Shown one piece after another: positions 1 through 9,582 of a stretch of 64,000 nt of DNA (positions within the stretch are counted from its first letter, which is position 1; every line of letters begins with the position of its first letter). Source of the stretch: Methylobacterium sp. Leaf99 (lineage in GTDB: Bacteria; Pseudomonadota; Alphaproteobacteria; Rhizobiales; Beijerinckiaceae); the NCBI RefSeq assembly GCF_001422375.1, contig NZ_LMMU01000001.1, positions 1,238,089 through 1,302,088 on the forward strand. Reading direction: 5' to 3'. Both the position numbers and the translations under genes were made by a program. The notes under the pieces were generated by a model. The model did no database searches. It saw nothing but the letters and a program-made list of their open reading frames with translations, and was not told the DNA's origin.

Positions 1-108
1 GGCTACGATACGGTCGCGGCGGCGGCCCAGCTCAACAGCACGATCGAAGCGGGGCTCGCGGGACAGTTTCCCCGTCCCTCCCAGACGATCCTGGAGTCGA
101 CCCCATGA
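1..108 (+). CDS. C-terminal 35 residues of an unidentified protein
   Basis: An open frame runs in from the left edge and stops at TGA 106-108. The visible tail is alanine-rich, then polar, and ends in LESTP. Its stop overlaps the ATG of the efflux adaptor at 105 (ATGA overlap), so the two genes are translationally coupled and probably belong to one efflux operon. The gene could be a regulator, an outer-membrane factor or another efflux component; 35 residues are too few to decide. Confidence 0.6.
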   Translation, partial: GYDTVAAAAQLNSTIEAGLAGQFPRPSQTILESTP

Positions 109-1352
109 CCATGGTCCGCACGCACGCCCTCCGGTTCGGTGCCGTGATGCTGGCCCATGCGGTGATGTCGGGCCTCGGCGGCGGCTCAGCCCAGGCCGAG
201 ACGACGCCCGCCAAGGCGCCGCTCCCGCCCGCCGTCAGCGTGGTCGAGGCGCAGCGCCGCGAGATCGTCGAGACGGTGACCGTCACCGGCACCCTGGTGC
301 CCCGCGACGAGATTCTGGTGACGCCCGAGATCGACGGCACCCGCATCACCGAGGTCCTCGTCGAGGAGGGCATGCGGGTCGAGCGCGGCCAGGTCCTGGC
401 GCGCCTGTCGCGCGACCTCGTCGATCGCCAGCTCGCCCAGCAGAAGGCCCTCATCGACAAGGCGGCGGCCGTCGTCCCGCAGGCGCAGAGCAGCATCGAG
501 CAGGCCGAGGCCGCCGAGACGGAGGCGCGCCTCTCCCACGAGCGCGCCCGCCAATTGCTCCAGACGGGCAACGCCACGGCGGTGATCCTCGAGAACCGCA
601 CCTCCGTCCTGCGCCAGGCGGAGGGCAAGCTGGCGTTTGCCCGCAACGGCCTGATCATCGCGAAGGCCGAGCTCGCCCAGGCCCAGGCCGTGCGCGACGA
701 ACTCGAACTGCGCCTGGCCCGCACGGAGATCCGCGCGCCGGAGGCCGGCATCGTCAGCCGCCGCACCGCCCGCGTCGGCATGGCGGCGTCCGCCGCGTCC
801 GAGCCGCTGTTCCGGCTCATCGCGCGGGGGGAAATCGAGCTCGAGGGCGAGGTCATCGAGACGAAGCTGCCGCAGCTGCGCGAGGGCAAGCCCGCCTGGA
901 TCGTGCTCGGCGACGGCGAACGGGTCCAGGGCAGCGTGCGCGCCATCTATCCGGAGGTCGACAAGGCGAGCCGTCTCGGCAAGGTCCGGGTGCGCCTCGA
1001 CGCCGACCCGCGCCTGCGCATCGGCACCTTCGCCCGCGGCGGCGTCGAGCTCGCCCGCACCCGCGACGTCACCGTGCCCCAGGCCTCCGTCCTCTACGGC
1101 GCCGACCGGCGCAGCACCGTCCTCGTGGTGACCGGCGACCGGGTCGAGGCCCGGGAGGTCCGCACCGGCCTGTCCGACGACGACGATATCGAGATCCGCA
1201 AGGGGCTCGACGCGGGCGAACGGGTGGTGGCCCGGGCCGGCTCGTTCCTGCGCGACGGCGACCGGGTGCGGCCCGTCATGGTCGGGGCACCGGCTCCCGC
1301 CATGGCGGCGAAGCCGTCGCCCCTGACGACCGCCGAGGCCGGCGTTCCGTAG
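105..1352 (+). CDS. RND efflux periplasmic adaptor subunit (HlyD/MFP family)
   Basis: Membrane-fusion protein of 415 aa that would link an inner-membrane RND pump to an outer-membrane channel. The N-terminus has a short hydrophobic signal ending around a SAQAE cleavage site near residue 31. A lipoyl/barrel-sandwich half follows (VTVTGTLVPRDEI, near residues 60-70), then an Ala/Gln/Glu-rich alpha-hairpin (about 110-200), a second lipoyl half (APEAGIVSRR) and beta-barrel segments ending near 385. The length is normal for the family. The RND pump gene starts 42 bp downstream. The start is the ATG overlapping the upstream stop; a second ATG lies two codons later. The substrate cannot be told from sequence. 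Confidence 0.9.
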   Translation: MTMVRTHALRFGAVMLAHAVMSGLGGGSAQAETTPAKAPLPPAVSVVEAQRREIVETVTVTGTLVPRDEILVTPEIDGTRITEVLVEEGMRVERGQVLARLSRDLVDRQLAQQKALIDKAAAVVPQAQSSIEQAEAAETEARLSHERARQLLQTGNATAVILENRTSVLRQAEGKLAFARNGLIIAKAELAQAQAVRDELELRLARTEIRAPEAGIVSRRTARVGMAASAASEPLFRLIARGEIELEGEVIETKLPQLREGKPAWIVLGDGERVQGSVRAIYPEVDKASRLGKVRVRLDADPRLRIGTFARGGVELARTRDVTVPQASVLYGADRRSTVLVVTGDRVEAREVRTGLSDDDDIEIRKGLDAGERVVARAGSFLRDGDRVRPVMVGAPAPAMAAKPSPLTTAEAGVP

Positions 1353-1394
1353 GCCGCCCCGGCCCCCCGCGCTTCGCACCGGAGACCTCGTCCC

Positions 1395-4300
1395 ATGCGC
1401 CTGAACGTCTCCGCCTGGGCGATCCGCAAGCCCATCGGGCCCCTGGTCCTGTTCCTCGTGCTGATCGTCCTCGGGCTGGTCAGTTTCCGGGGCCTCGCCG
1501 TCACGCGCATGCCCAACGTCGACGTGCCCATCGTCTCCGTGGCGATCACGCAGGCGGGGGCGGCGCCGTCCGAGCTGCAGACCCAGGTGACGAAGTGGGT
1601 CGAGGATTCCATCGCCGGCGTGCGCGGGGTCAAGCACATCACCTCGGCCATCACCGAGGGTTCGTCCGTCACCACCGTCGAGTTCCGCCTCGAGGTGAAC
1701 ACCGACCGGGCCGTCAACGACGTCAAGGACGCGGTCTCGAAGATCCGCATCAACCTGCCGCGCACCATCGACGAGCCGGTGATCAGCCGCGTCGAGATCG
1801 CCGGCCTGCCGATCCTCGTCTACGGCGTCACCGCCCCGGCCATGACCCCCGCCGACCTGTCCTGGCTCGTGGAGGACAAGATCGCCCGCACCCTCCAGGG
1901 GGTGAAGGGCGTCGGCGGCGTCGAGCGCGTCGGCGGCGTCGCCCGCGAACTGCGCGTGGTGCTCCAGCCCGACCGCCTCCTGGCGCTCGGCATCACGGCG
2001 GCGGACGTGAACCGGCAGTTGCGCCTCACCTCCGCCGACATGGCCGGCGGGCGCGGCGAGGTCGGCGGACGTGAGCAGTCGATCCGCACGTTGGCCGCCT
2101 CGCGCACCCTGCGCGACCTCAAGGCCACCTCCATCGTGCTGCCGGCGGGCCGCAAGGTGCGCCTCGACGACCTCGCCACCGTGGAGGATTCCATCGAGGA
2201 GCCGCGCACCTTCGCGCGCTTCAACGGCAATCCGGTGGTGGCGTTCACGGTCTCGCGCGGAGCGGGCGCCAGCGATGCCGAAGTCGCGGTGGGCGTCGAG
2301 AAGAAAATCGCCGAGTTCCAGGAAACCTATCCCGACCTCCTCTTCGAAAAAATCGATTCGTCGGTCTCGGCCACCCTCGGCTCCTACGATTCGGCCATGC
2401 ACACCCTCATCGAGGGCGCGGTGCTCGCCGTCATCGTGGTGTTCCTGTTCCTGCAGGACTGGCGCGCGACCCTCATCGCCGCCGTCGCCCTGCCGCTCTC
2501 GGTGTTCCCGACCTTCTGGGCCATGGACGCCATGGGGTTCACCCTCAACGGCATCAGCCTGCTGGCCATCACCCTGGTGACGGGCATCCTCGTCGACGAC
2601 GCCATCGTCGAGATCGAGAACATCGTCCGGCATATGCGCCTCGGCAAATCGCCCTACCGCGCCGCCATCGACGGCGCCGACGAGATCGGGCTCGCGGTCA
2701 TCGCCATCACGGCGACGCTGATCGCGGTGTTCGCCCCCGTGTCGTTCATGGGCGGGATCGCCGGGCGCTACTTCATGCAGTTCGGCCTCACCATCGCGGT
2801 GTCGGTCTTCATGTCGCTTCTGGTGGCACGCCTGATCACACCGATGTTGGCTGCCTATTTTTTACGCGATCAGGGTCACGCCGAAGCGCAGGACGGCCCG
2901 GTGATGCGCCTCTATGTTCGCCTCGTCGGCTGGTCCGTGCGCCATCGCTTCATCACCCTGGTCATCGGTCTGGCACTGTTCGCCGGGTCGCTGGCCTCCA
3001 CGCGGCTGCTGCCGTCGGGGTTCGTGCCGAAGCAGGACAACGCCCGCACCCTCGTCATGGTCGAGCTCGCCCCCGGCGCGCGGCTGGCCGACACCATCGC
3101 GGCCTCCGACCGGGTGGCGGCGCGCATCCGGGCGCTCCCCGAGGTGGTTTCCGTCTTCGTCGATGGCGGACGGCAGGTGGGCGGCAAGAAGGAAACCCGG
3201 CTCGCCAGCTTCATCGTCAACCTGACGCCGAAGAACCGGCGCGCGAAGAAGCAGGGTGCGTTGGAGACCGAAATCGCGGCGCTCATCGCCGAGGAGCCGG
3301 ACATCCGCTCCTGGACCCTTCGCGACAGTGGACAGCGCGACCTCGCCCTCGTCGTCGGCGGGCCCGACCCGGAGGTGGTGACCGAAGTCGCCGCCCGCCT
3401 GCAGCGTGACATGGCGGCGATCCCCCACCTCGTCTCGGTGATGTCGACGGCGCCGCTCAACCGCACGGAGGTGCGCATCCGCCCGAAGGAGGGCTCCGCC
3501 GCCGATCTCGGCGTGTCCACCGATGCCATCGCCGAGACCGTTCGGGTCGGCACCATCGGGGACATCGGCCTGAACCTGGCGAAGTTCAACGCCGCCGACC
3601 GTCAGGTGCCGATCCGGGTGCAGCTGCCGGAAAGCGCCCGCGGCACCGTCGCGCGCCTGGAAAACCTCAAGGTGCCGGCCAAGAACAACACCGCCGTGCC
3701 GCTGGCCGCCGTCGCCGACATCGAGCTCGGCCAGGGGCCGGGCGCCATCGACCGCTACGACCGCGTCGTGCGTGTCGCCGTGGAGGCCAACATGGAAGGG
3801 TCCGACGCCCTCGGCTCCCTGATCCAGCAGGCCCTGGAGACGCCCACCGCGAAGAACCTGCCCCCGGGGGTGACCATCCGGCAGACGGGTGACGCCGAGA
3901 TCATGGGCGAGGTGTTCTCGGGGTTCCTCATGGCCATGGGCGCCGGGATCATGATGGTCTACGCCGTGCTGGTGCTGCTGTTCGGCTCGTTCCTGCAGCC
4001 CCTGACCATCCTGTTCTCCCTGCCCCTCTCCATCGGCGGCGCGATCCTCGGCCTGCTCGTCCTCAACATGCCGATCTCCATGCCAGTGGTCATCGGCATC
4101 CTGATGCTCATGGGGCTGGTGACGAAGAACGCCATCATGCTGGTGGACTTCGCCGTCGAGGAAATGGCCCGCGGCGTCGATCGGGTCACCGCCATCGTCG
4201 AGGCCGGCCGCAAGCGCGCCCGCCCCATCGTGATGACGACGCTGGCCATGGCCGCCGGCATGGTGCCCTCCGCCCTGGCCCTCGGGGTCGGCGGCGAGTT

Positions 4301-4484
4301 CCGCGCCCCCATGGCGGTGGCGGTGATCTCCGGCCTCATCGTCTCGACCCTGCTGTCCCTGGTGTTCGTGCCGGCGGTGTTCCTGCTCATGGACAGCCTC
4401 GGCAACGTCCTGGGCCGCCTGCTCGGCCGCCTCGTCGGCGCCCGCGACGAGGCCCCGGAGGGCGCGGCGTCCCACGGCGCCTGA
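1395..4484 (+). CDS. RND family efflux pump, inner-membrane permease
   Basis: Proton-driven AcrB/MdtB-type transporter of 1029 aa, the usual length for the hydrophobe/amphiphile efflux family. The first transmembrane helix begins near residue 12, followed by a large periplasmic loop with the typical PNVDVPIVSV motif. The paired aspartates of the proton relay lie in GILVDDAIVEIENI (about residue 401), and the matching TM10 lysine is in LVTKNAIMLVDFA (about 910). The two halves show the internal duplication expected of the family. It forms an operon with the adaptor 42 bp upstream. No outer-membrane factor is visible, so that partner is either upstream of the window or encoded elsewhere. Confidence 0.93.
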   Translation: MRLNVSAWAIRKPIGPLVLFLVLIVLGLVSFRGLAVTRMPNVDVPIVSVAITQAGAAPSELQTQVTKWVEDSIAGVRGVKHITSAITEGSSVTTVEFRLEVNTDRAVNDVKDAVSKIRINLPRTIDEPVISRVEIAGLPILVYGVTAPAMTPADLSWLVEDKIARTLQGVKGVGGVERVGGVARELRVVLQPDRLLALGITAADVNRQLRLTSADMAGGRGEVGGREQSIRTLAASRTLRDLKATSIVLPAGRKVRLDDLATVEDSIEEPRTFARFNGNPVVAFTVSRGAGASDAEVAVGVEKKIAEFQETYPDLLFEKIDSSVSATLGSYDSAMHTLIEGAVLAVIVVFLFLQDWRATLIAAVALPLSVFPTFWAMDAMGFTLNGISLLAITLVTGILVDDAIVEIENIVRHMRLGKSPYRAAIDGADEIGLAVIAITATLIAVFAPVSFMGGIAGRYFMQFGLTIAVSVFMSLLVARLITPMLAAYFLRDQGHAEAQDGPVMRLYVRLVGWSVRHRFITLVIGLALFAGSLASTRLLPSGFVPKQDNARTLVMVELAPGARLADTIAASDRVAARIRALPEVVSVFVDGGRQVGGKKETRLASFIVNLTPKNRRAKKQGALETEIAALIAEEPDIRSWTLRDSGQRDLALVVGGPDPEVVTEVAARLQRDMAAIPHLVSVMSTAPLNRTEVRIRPKEGSAADLGVSTDAIAETVRVGTIGDIGLNLAKFNAADRQVPIRVQLPESARGTVARLENLKVPAKNNTAVPLAAVADIELGQGPGAIDRYDRVVRVAVEANMEGSDALGSLIQQALETPTAKNLPPGVTIRQTGDAEIMGEVFSGFLMAMGAGIMMVYAVLVLLFGSFLQPLTILFSLPLSIGGAILGLLVLNMPISMPVVIGILMLMGLVTKNAIMLVDFAVEEMARGVDRVTAIVEAGRKRARPIVMTTLAMAAGMVPSALALGVGGEFRAPMAVAVISGLIVSTLLSLVFVPAVFLLMDSLGNVLGRLLGRLVGARDEAPEGAASHGA

Positions 4485-4846
4485 GGCGACGCCCGCCCGC
4501 TCGACCCGGGGACTTCACCGCCGGCACGGGATCCACGCCGTTCGAAGGACCGATCCGGAAGGATTGGGGCCGGCGGCGTGAGGCACAACGGGCTCCAACT
4601 CCTCTCGGGAAAGGATCGCGGTGAGGTGTGCGGGTCAACCGGACGGGTCTCAGACCTCGCCGGGTCCCTCTCCCTCCAAGAAAGACCGCCCGCGATACGT
4701 ACGAATAGCGGGTCGTCGAGGATCGACGGCGGTCTGCCATCCTCGACATCTCAAATCGGTTTCTCGGCCCCGGCCCGCCGGGCTGGCCGGTGGATTGCAT
4801 ACGGTATCCCGTCCGGGCCCGGCCCGCCGAAGGAACCTGTGTGCGC
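4485..4846. other. Non-coding stretch between efflux operon and ABC operon
   Basis: There are 362 bases without a convincing gene. A 9-bp stem (4715-4723 with 4739-4747, GTCGAGGAT/ATCCTCGAC) can form but lacks a T-run. The promoter of the downstream ABC importer should lie in the second half. AGGA at 4831-4834 is the likely ribosome-binding site of the next gene. Short open frames here look like chance. Confidence 0.5.
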
Positions 4847-6478
4847 ATGATCGATTCAGTGACGCGTCGGACCAAGCTCTCCCGCTTCAACAAGCGCCTC
4901 CTCGCCGCGACGCTCCTGTCGGGCCTGATGACCCCGGCGGCCTTCGCGCAGGGCGTCCTCAAGATCGGGATGACCGCCTCCGACATCCCGCTCACCACGG
5001 GCCAGGCCGACAATGGCGGCGAGGGCATGCGGTTCACGGGCTTCACGGTCTATGACGGCCTCATCAACTGGGACCTGTCCTCGGCGACGAAGCCGTCCGT
5101 GCTGGCGCCGGGGCTCGCCACGAGCTGGACCGTGGACCCGGCCGACAACACCAAGTGGACGTTCAAGCTGCGCGATGGCGTGACCTTCCACGACGGCTCG
5201 CCCTTCACCGCCGAGTCGGTGGTGTGGAACCTCGACAAGCTCTTGAAGACCGACGCCCCGCAATTCGATCCGCGCCAATCGGCGCAGGGGCGCTCGCGCA
5301 TTCCGGCGGTGGCGAGCTACCGGGTCGTCGATCCCCTGACCGTCGAGATCACGACGAAGAACCCCGACGCGACCCTGCCCTACCAGATCGCCTGGATTAT
5401 GATCTCGTCGCCGGCCCAGTGGGAGAAGCTCGGTAAGAGCTGGGACGCCTTCGCCAAGACGCCGTCGGGGACGGGGCCGTGGCAGATGACCCTGTTCGCC
5501 CCGCGCGAGCGCGCCGAGATGGTCCCGTTCAAGGCGTACTGGGACAAGGCCCGGGTGCCGAAGCTCGACAAGCTCGTGCTGGTGCCGCTCCCCGAGGCCA
5601 ACGCTCGCGTGGCGGCCCTGCGGTCCGGTCAGGTCGATTGGATCGAGGCACCGCCGCCCGACGCCGTCGCCTCCCTCAAGGGGGCGGGCTTCGGCATCGT
5701 CACCAACGCCTATCCGCACAACTGGACTTGGCACCTGTCGCGGGCCGAGGGCTCACCCTGGAACGACATCCGCGTGCGCAAGGCCGCCAACCTCGCGGTG
5801 GACCGCGAGGGCATGAAGGAAATGCTCAATGGCCTGATGATCCCGGCCCAGGGCTTCATGCCGCCGGGCTCGGCTTGGTTCGGCCACCCGACCTTCAAGC
5901 CCGGCTACGACCCGGAGGCGGCCAAGAAGCTCCTGGCCGAGGCCGGCTACGGCCCCAACAAGCCCATCGTGACGAAGATCCTCATCGCGCCGTCCGGCTC
6001 GGGGCAGATGCAGCCCCTGCCGATGAACGAGCTGATCCAACAGAATCTGGCCGACATCGGCATCAAGGTCGAGTTCGAGGTGGTGGAGTGGAACACCCTC
6101 ATCAACCTGTGGCGGGGTGGATCGAAGGCCGAGATGTCGCGCAAGGCCACGGGGATGAACTTCTCGTACTTCGTCCAGGACCCGTTCACGGGCTTCATCC
6201 GCCACCTGCAGTGCAATCTCGCGGCGCCGAACGGCACCAACTGGGGGCATTACTGCGACCCCGAGATGGACAAGCTGTTCGACGAGGTCCGCACCACCTT
6301 CGATCCGGTTGCGCAGACCAAGGTGCTGGAGAAGGTCCACGAGAAGTACGTCAACGACGCCCTGTTCCTCATGGTGGCCCACGACACCAACCCGCGGGCC
6401 ATGAGCCCCAAGGTGAAGGGCTTCGTCCAGGCGCAGAACTGGTTCCAGGACTTTTCGCCGATATCGATGGCGAAATGA
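4847..6478 (+). CDS. ABC transporter substrate-binding protein, family 5 (peptide/nickel/opine type)
   Basis: Periplasmic solute-binding protein of 543 aa that would deliver substrate to the two permeases downstream. A signal peptide (basic start, hydrophobic LLAATLLSGLMTPAAF, cleavage after AFA-Q) leads into the mature chain. The extracellular SBP-5 signature is visible as WTFKLRDGVTFHDGSPFTAE, and the domain continues to the C-terminus. ATG 4847 is chosen, 12 bases after AGGA; an in-frame GTG at 4841 has better spacing and would add two residues. It is the first gene of the importer, separated from the permease by a palindromic repeat. Family-5 proteins bind peptides, nickel, opines or glutathione; the specificity is not evident. 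Confidence 0.92.
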   Translation: MIDSVTRRTKLSRFNKRLLAATLLSGLMTPAAFAQGVLKIGMTASDIPLTTGQADNGGEGMRFTGFTVYDGLINWDLSSATKPSVLAPGLATSWTVDPADNTKWTFKLRDGVTFHDGSPFTAESVVWNLDKLLKTDAPQFDPRQSAQGRSRIPAVASYRVVDPLTVEITTKNPDATLPYQIAWIMISSPAQWEKLGKSWDAFAKTPSGTGPWQMTLFAPRERAEMVPFKAYWDKARVPKLDKLVLVPLPEANARVAALRSGQVDWIEAPPPDAVASLKGAGFGIVTNAYPHNWTWHLSRAEGSPWNDIRVRKAANLAVDREGMKEMLNGLMIPAQGFMPPGSAWFGHPTFKPGYDPEAAKKLLAEAGYGPNKPIVTKILIAPSGSGQMQPLPMNELIQQNLADIGIKVEFEVVEWNTLINLWRGGSKAEMSRKATGMNFSYFVQDPFTGFIRHLQCNLAAPNGTNWGHYCDPEMDKLFDEVRTTFDPVAQTKVLEKVHEKYVNDALFLMVAHDTNPRAMSPKVKGFVQAQNWFQDFSPISMAK

Positions 6479-6510
6479 TCGGGCCAGTGATGACCAGGGC
6501 CGCACGCATG

Positions 6511-6643
6511 AACCCTCCCCCCCCTGCGGGGGCGGGTGGCCCGCACGCGAGCGCGGATCGGGAGAGGGGAGGAACGCTTCCGGAGAGGTCGCCCCCTCTC
6601 CCGCCTGCTCCGCAGGCACCCTCTCCCGCAGGGGGGAGAGGGT
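6511..6643 (+). repeat. Intergenic palindromic repeat, copy A
   Basis: About 133 bases between the binding-protein and permease genes. It matches, as a reverse complement, the element at 30264-30391. The best conserved core is CTCTCCCGCCTGCTCCGCAG (6596-6615) followed by a CACCCTC-type hairpin; both ends are G/C-run palindromes able to fold into stems. The element has no coding capacity. Its location inside an operon, just after the highly expressed binding-protein gene, is typical of REP-like elements that stabilise the upstream message or dampen read-through; that role is inferred. Confidence 0.8.
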
Positions 6644-6650
6644 AAAGACC

Positions 6651-7604
6651 ATGCTGAGCTTCATCCTCCAGCGCCTGCTCACCGTCACCCCCGTGGCCCT
6701 CGGCGTCAGCGTCGTGTGCTTCCTCCTCGTCCACCTCGCGCCCGGCGACCCCTTGAGCGCCGTGCTCCCCGTGGACGCGACGCAGGAGACCATCGACGCC
6801 ATGCGCACGGCCTACGGCTACGACAAGCCGCTGCCGCTGCAGTACGTGATCTGGCTTTGGCACGTGCTCCAGGGCGATCTCGGCATCTCCATCGCCACCG
6901 GGCGCCCCGTGGCGCAGGAGGTCGGCCGGGCCGTGGTCAACAGCCTGATCCTCGCATCGGTGGCGACACTCATCGGCTTCACCTTCGGCATGATCTTCGG
7001 CTTCGTCGCCGGCTACTTCCGCAACTCGATCCTCGACCGCCTCGCCTCGGCCGTGTCGGTGTTCGGGGTCAGCGTGCCGCATTACTGGCTCGGCATGGTG
7101 CTGGTCATCGTGTTCTCGGCCCAGCTCGGCTGGCTGCCGCCGACGGGCGCCGGCCCCGACGGCTCGGGCAACTGGCGGCCCGATCTCGAGCACCTGCGCT
7201 ATATCATCCTGCCGGCGATCACGATGTCGGTGATCCCCATGGGGGTCATCGCCCGCACCGTCCGGGCGCTGGTCGGCGACATCCTCGCCCAAGACTTCGT
7301 CGGGGCGCTGCGGGCCAAGGGCATGAGCGAGTTCGGCGTGTTCAAGCACGTGGTGAAGAACGCCGCGCCGACCGCGCTGGCCATCATGGGCCTCCAACTC
7401 GGCTACCTCCTCGGCGGCTCGATCCTCATCGAGACGGTGTTCGCCTGGCCGGGCACGGGCTTCCTGCTCAACGCGGCGATCTTCCAGCGCGACCTGCCCC
7501 TGCTCCAGGGCTCGATCCTCGTCCTGGCGATGTTCTTCGTCGCCCTCAACCTCATCGTCGATGTGGTCCAGACGGCCCTCGACCCGCGCATCGAGAGGGG
7601 CTGA
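6651..7604 (+). CDS. ABC transporter permease, DppB/OppB family
   Basis: Inner-membrane permease of 317 aa with about six transmembrane helices. The N-terminus (ILQRLLTVTPVALGVSVVCF) is the typical first helix of DppB-type permeases, followed by HLAPGDPL. The cytoplasmic EAA-like loop that contacts the ATPase is near residues 215-240 (ARTVRALVGDILAQDFVGAL). The ATG follows the repeat element closely, with GGAGAGGGTAAAG providing a ribosome-binding site. The stop overlaps the next start by one base, showing tight coupling to the second permease. Confidence 0.93.
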   Translation: MLSFILQRLLTVTPVALGVSVVCFLLVHLAPGDPLSAVLPVDATQETIDAMRTAYGYDKPLPLQYVIWLWHVLQGDLGISIATGRPVAQEVGRAVVNSLILASVATLIGFTFGMIFGFVAGYFRNSILDRLASAVSVFGVSVPHYWLGMVLVIVFSAQLGWLPPTGAGPDGSGNWRPDLEHLRYIILPAITMSVIPMGVIARTVRALVGDILAQDFVGALRAKGMSEFGVFKHVVKNAAPTALAIMGLQLGYLLGGSILIETVFAWPGTGFLLNAAIFQRDLPLLQGSILVLAMFFVALNLIVDVVQTALDPRIERG

Positions 7605-8524
7605 TGGCCAACACCCTTGCACCAGCCATCGATGTCGCCGGCGGGGCCCCCCCCGCCCCGGCGGCCCCCGACGCCTTCGTGGCCTCGCGCGGGTTCTGGG
7701 GGCAGGTCGGCCACAAGCTCGTGCGCGATCCCGTGGCGATGACGGCGGCCTGCGTCATCCTCGCCATCGTGGCGATCGCGCTGCTGTCGCCGTGGATCAC
7801 CCCCATGGACCCCTATCGCGGGTCGATGGTGCGCCGCCTCAAGCCCATCGGCGACGCCACCTACATCCTCGGCTCGGACGAGCTCGGCCGCGACATGTTG
7901 AGCCGCCTGATGATGGGCGGGCGCCTGTCCCTGTTCATCGGCGTCACCCCCGTCATCCTCGCCTTCGTCATCGGCTCGGGGATCGGCATTCTCGCCGGCT
8001 ATGTCGGCGGCTGGGTCAACACCGTGCTCATGCGCACCGTGGACGTGTTCTTCGCGTTCCCGTCCGTGCTGCTGGCCATCGCCCTCTCGGGCGCGCTGGG
8101 CGCGGGCGTGTTCAACTCCATCGTCTCGCTCACCTGCGTGTTCGTGCCCCAGATCGCGCGGGTCGCCGAGAGCGTCACCACGCAGATCCGCTCGCGCGAC
8201 TACGTCGACGCCGCCCGGCTGTCGGGCGCCTCGACCCTGACGATCCTGCGGGTGCAGGTGCTCGGCAACGTGCTCGGGCCGATCTTCGTCTACGCCACCA
8301 GCCTCATCAGCGTGTCGATGATCCTGGCCTCGGGCCTGTCGTTCCTCGGCCTCGGGGTGAAGCCGCCCGAGCCCGAATGGGGCCTGATGCTCAACACCCT
8401 GCGCACGGCGATCTACGTGAACCCCCTGGTCGCGGCTCTGCCGGGACTCGCCATCTTCATCGTCTCGATCTCGTTCAACCTGTTCTCGGACGGGCTCCGG
8501 TCCGCCATGGAGGTGAAGTCGTGA
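7604..8524 (+). CDS. ABC transporter permease, DppC/OppC family
   Basis: Second permease of 306 aa, forming the channel heterodimer with the preceding protein. The N-terminal tail is cytoplasmic and Ala/Pro-rich. The first helix is near residues 45-65, then comes the DPYRGS stretch and the OppC signature HILGSDELGRD-like segment (YILGSDELGRDMLSRLM). The ATPase-contact loop is in the SRDYVDAARLSGAS region. The start ATG overlaps the previous stop by one base (TGATG), and its own stop overlaps the next gene's GTG by four bases. Confidence 0.93.
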   Translation: MANTLAPAIDVAGGAPPAPAAPDAFVASRGFWGQVGHKLVRDPVAMTAACVILAIVAIALLSPWITPMDPYRGSMVRRLKPIGDATYILGSDELGRDMLSRLMMGGRLSLFIGVTPVILAFVIGSGIGILAGYVGGWVNTVLMRTVDVFFAFPSVLLAIALSGALGAGVFNSIVSLTCVFVPQIARVAESVTTQIRSRDYVDAARLSGASTLTILRVQVLGNVLGPIFVYATSLISVSMILASGLSFLGLGVKPPEPEWGLMLNTLRTAIYVNPLVAALPGLAIFIVSISFNLFSDGLRSAMEVKS

Positions 8525-9582
8525 GCACGCCGATCGGACTCCCCACCGTTCCGCAGGACCGCGACCGGGGCGGCCCGGCCCAGCCGCTGCTGTCCATCGA
8601 CGGCCTCGTGAAGCATTTTCCCGTCAAGAAGGGCTTGGGCGGGAAGAAGGCCGTGGTGCGTGCCGTCGACGGCGTCGATTTCAACATCCTCAAGGGCGAG
8701 ACCCTCGGGATCGTCGGCGAATCCGGCTGCGGCAAGTCCACCACCGCGCGCCTCATCATGGGGCTGATGCCGCATGACAAGGGCGAGTTGCTGTTCGACG
8801 GCGAGCGCATCGGCGGCCGGGCGCTGCCCTGGCGCGAGTTCCGCGCCCAGACCCAGATGGTGTTCCAGGACAGCTACTCGTCCCTCAACCCGCGCATGAC
8901 CATCGAGGGCTCCGTCGCCTTCGGGCCGCGGGTGCACGGGGTGCCGAAGCGTCAGGCCATCGAGCGGGCGCGCTCGCTCTTGGCCCGCGTCGGCCTGGAG
9001 CCGGCGCGCTTCGCCGCGCGCTATCCCCACGAACTCTCCGGCGGCCAGCGCCAGCGCGTGAACATCGCCCGCGCGCTGGCCCTGGAACCGCGCCTCGTGG
9101 TCCTCGACGAGGCGGTCTCGGCCCTGGACAAGTCCGTGGAGGCGCAGGTGCTGAACCTGCTCATGGACCTGAAGCAGGAATTCGCCCTCACGTATCTGTT
9201 CATTTCCCACGACCTGAACGTGGTGCGCTTCATCTGCGACCGGGTCGCGGTGATGTATCTCGGCCAGGTGGTCGAGATCGGCCCGGCCGACACGGTGCTG
9301 GCGAACCCCGCCCATCCGTACACGGCGGCGCTCCTGTCCTCGATGCCGTCCATGGACCCGGATGCGCGGACCGAGGTGGCGCCCCTCGCCGGCGATCCGC
9401 CCAACCCCATCGACCCGCCGCCGGGCTGCCGCTTCCACCCGCGCTGCACCCTGGTGGAGGACGTGTGCCGGGCGACCGCCCCGCCGCTCGCCCCCGTCGA
9501 TCCGGTCCACCGTGTCGCCTGCCTCGCCCGCCAGCCGGGCTCCGGCCACTCCGCCGCCCCCGCCCTGTCGGTGGCCGCATGA
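8521..9582 (+). CDS. ABC transporter ATP-binding protein, OppF/DppF family
   Basis: ATPase of 353 aa that energises the importer. Walker A is GESGCGKSTTAR, the Q-loop is MVFQDSYSSLNPR, the signature is LSGGQRQRVNIARAL, Walker B is RLVVLDEAVSALD and the switch histidine is in ISHDL. The C-terminus carries the oligopeptide-transporter extension with PPGCRFHPRC, a cysteine-containing tail often found in Opp/Dpp ATPases. The start is GTG 8521 in a GTGA overlap with the upstream stop; this keeps the N-terminus in line with the family. Confidence 0.92.
   Translation: MSTPIGLPTVPQDRDRGGPAQPLLSIDGLVKHFPVKKGLGGKKAVVRAVDGVDFNILKGETLGIVGESGCGKSTTARLIMGLMPHDKGELLFDGERIGGRALPWREFRAQTQMVFQDSYSSLNPRMTIEGSVAFGPRVHGVPKRQAIERARSLLARVGLEPARFAARYPHELSGGQRQRVNIARALALEPRLVVLDEAVSALDKSVEAQVLNLLMDLKQEFALTYLFISHDLNVVRFICDRVAVMYLGQVVEIGPADTVLANPAHPYTAALLSSMPSMDPDARTEVAPLAGDPPNPIDPPPGCRFHPRCTLVEDVCRATAPPLAPVDPVHRVACLARQPGSGHSAAPALSVAA

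Noticed and set aside
186..2633. 815-codon leftward open frame across the efflux genes
   Set aside because: It is Asp/Gly/His/Arg-rich antisense of two well-supported genes; long antisense frames are expected at 70 percent GC. The same holds for leftward frames under dnaE2 (59704-63426), imuB (57711-59753) and under the RND pump (2862-4475).
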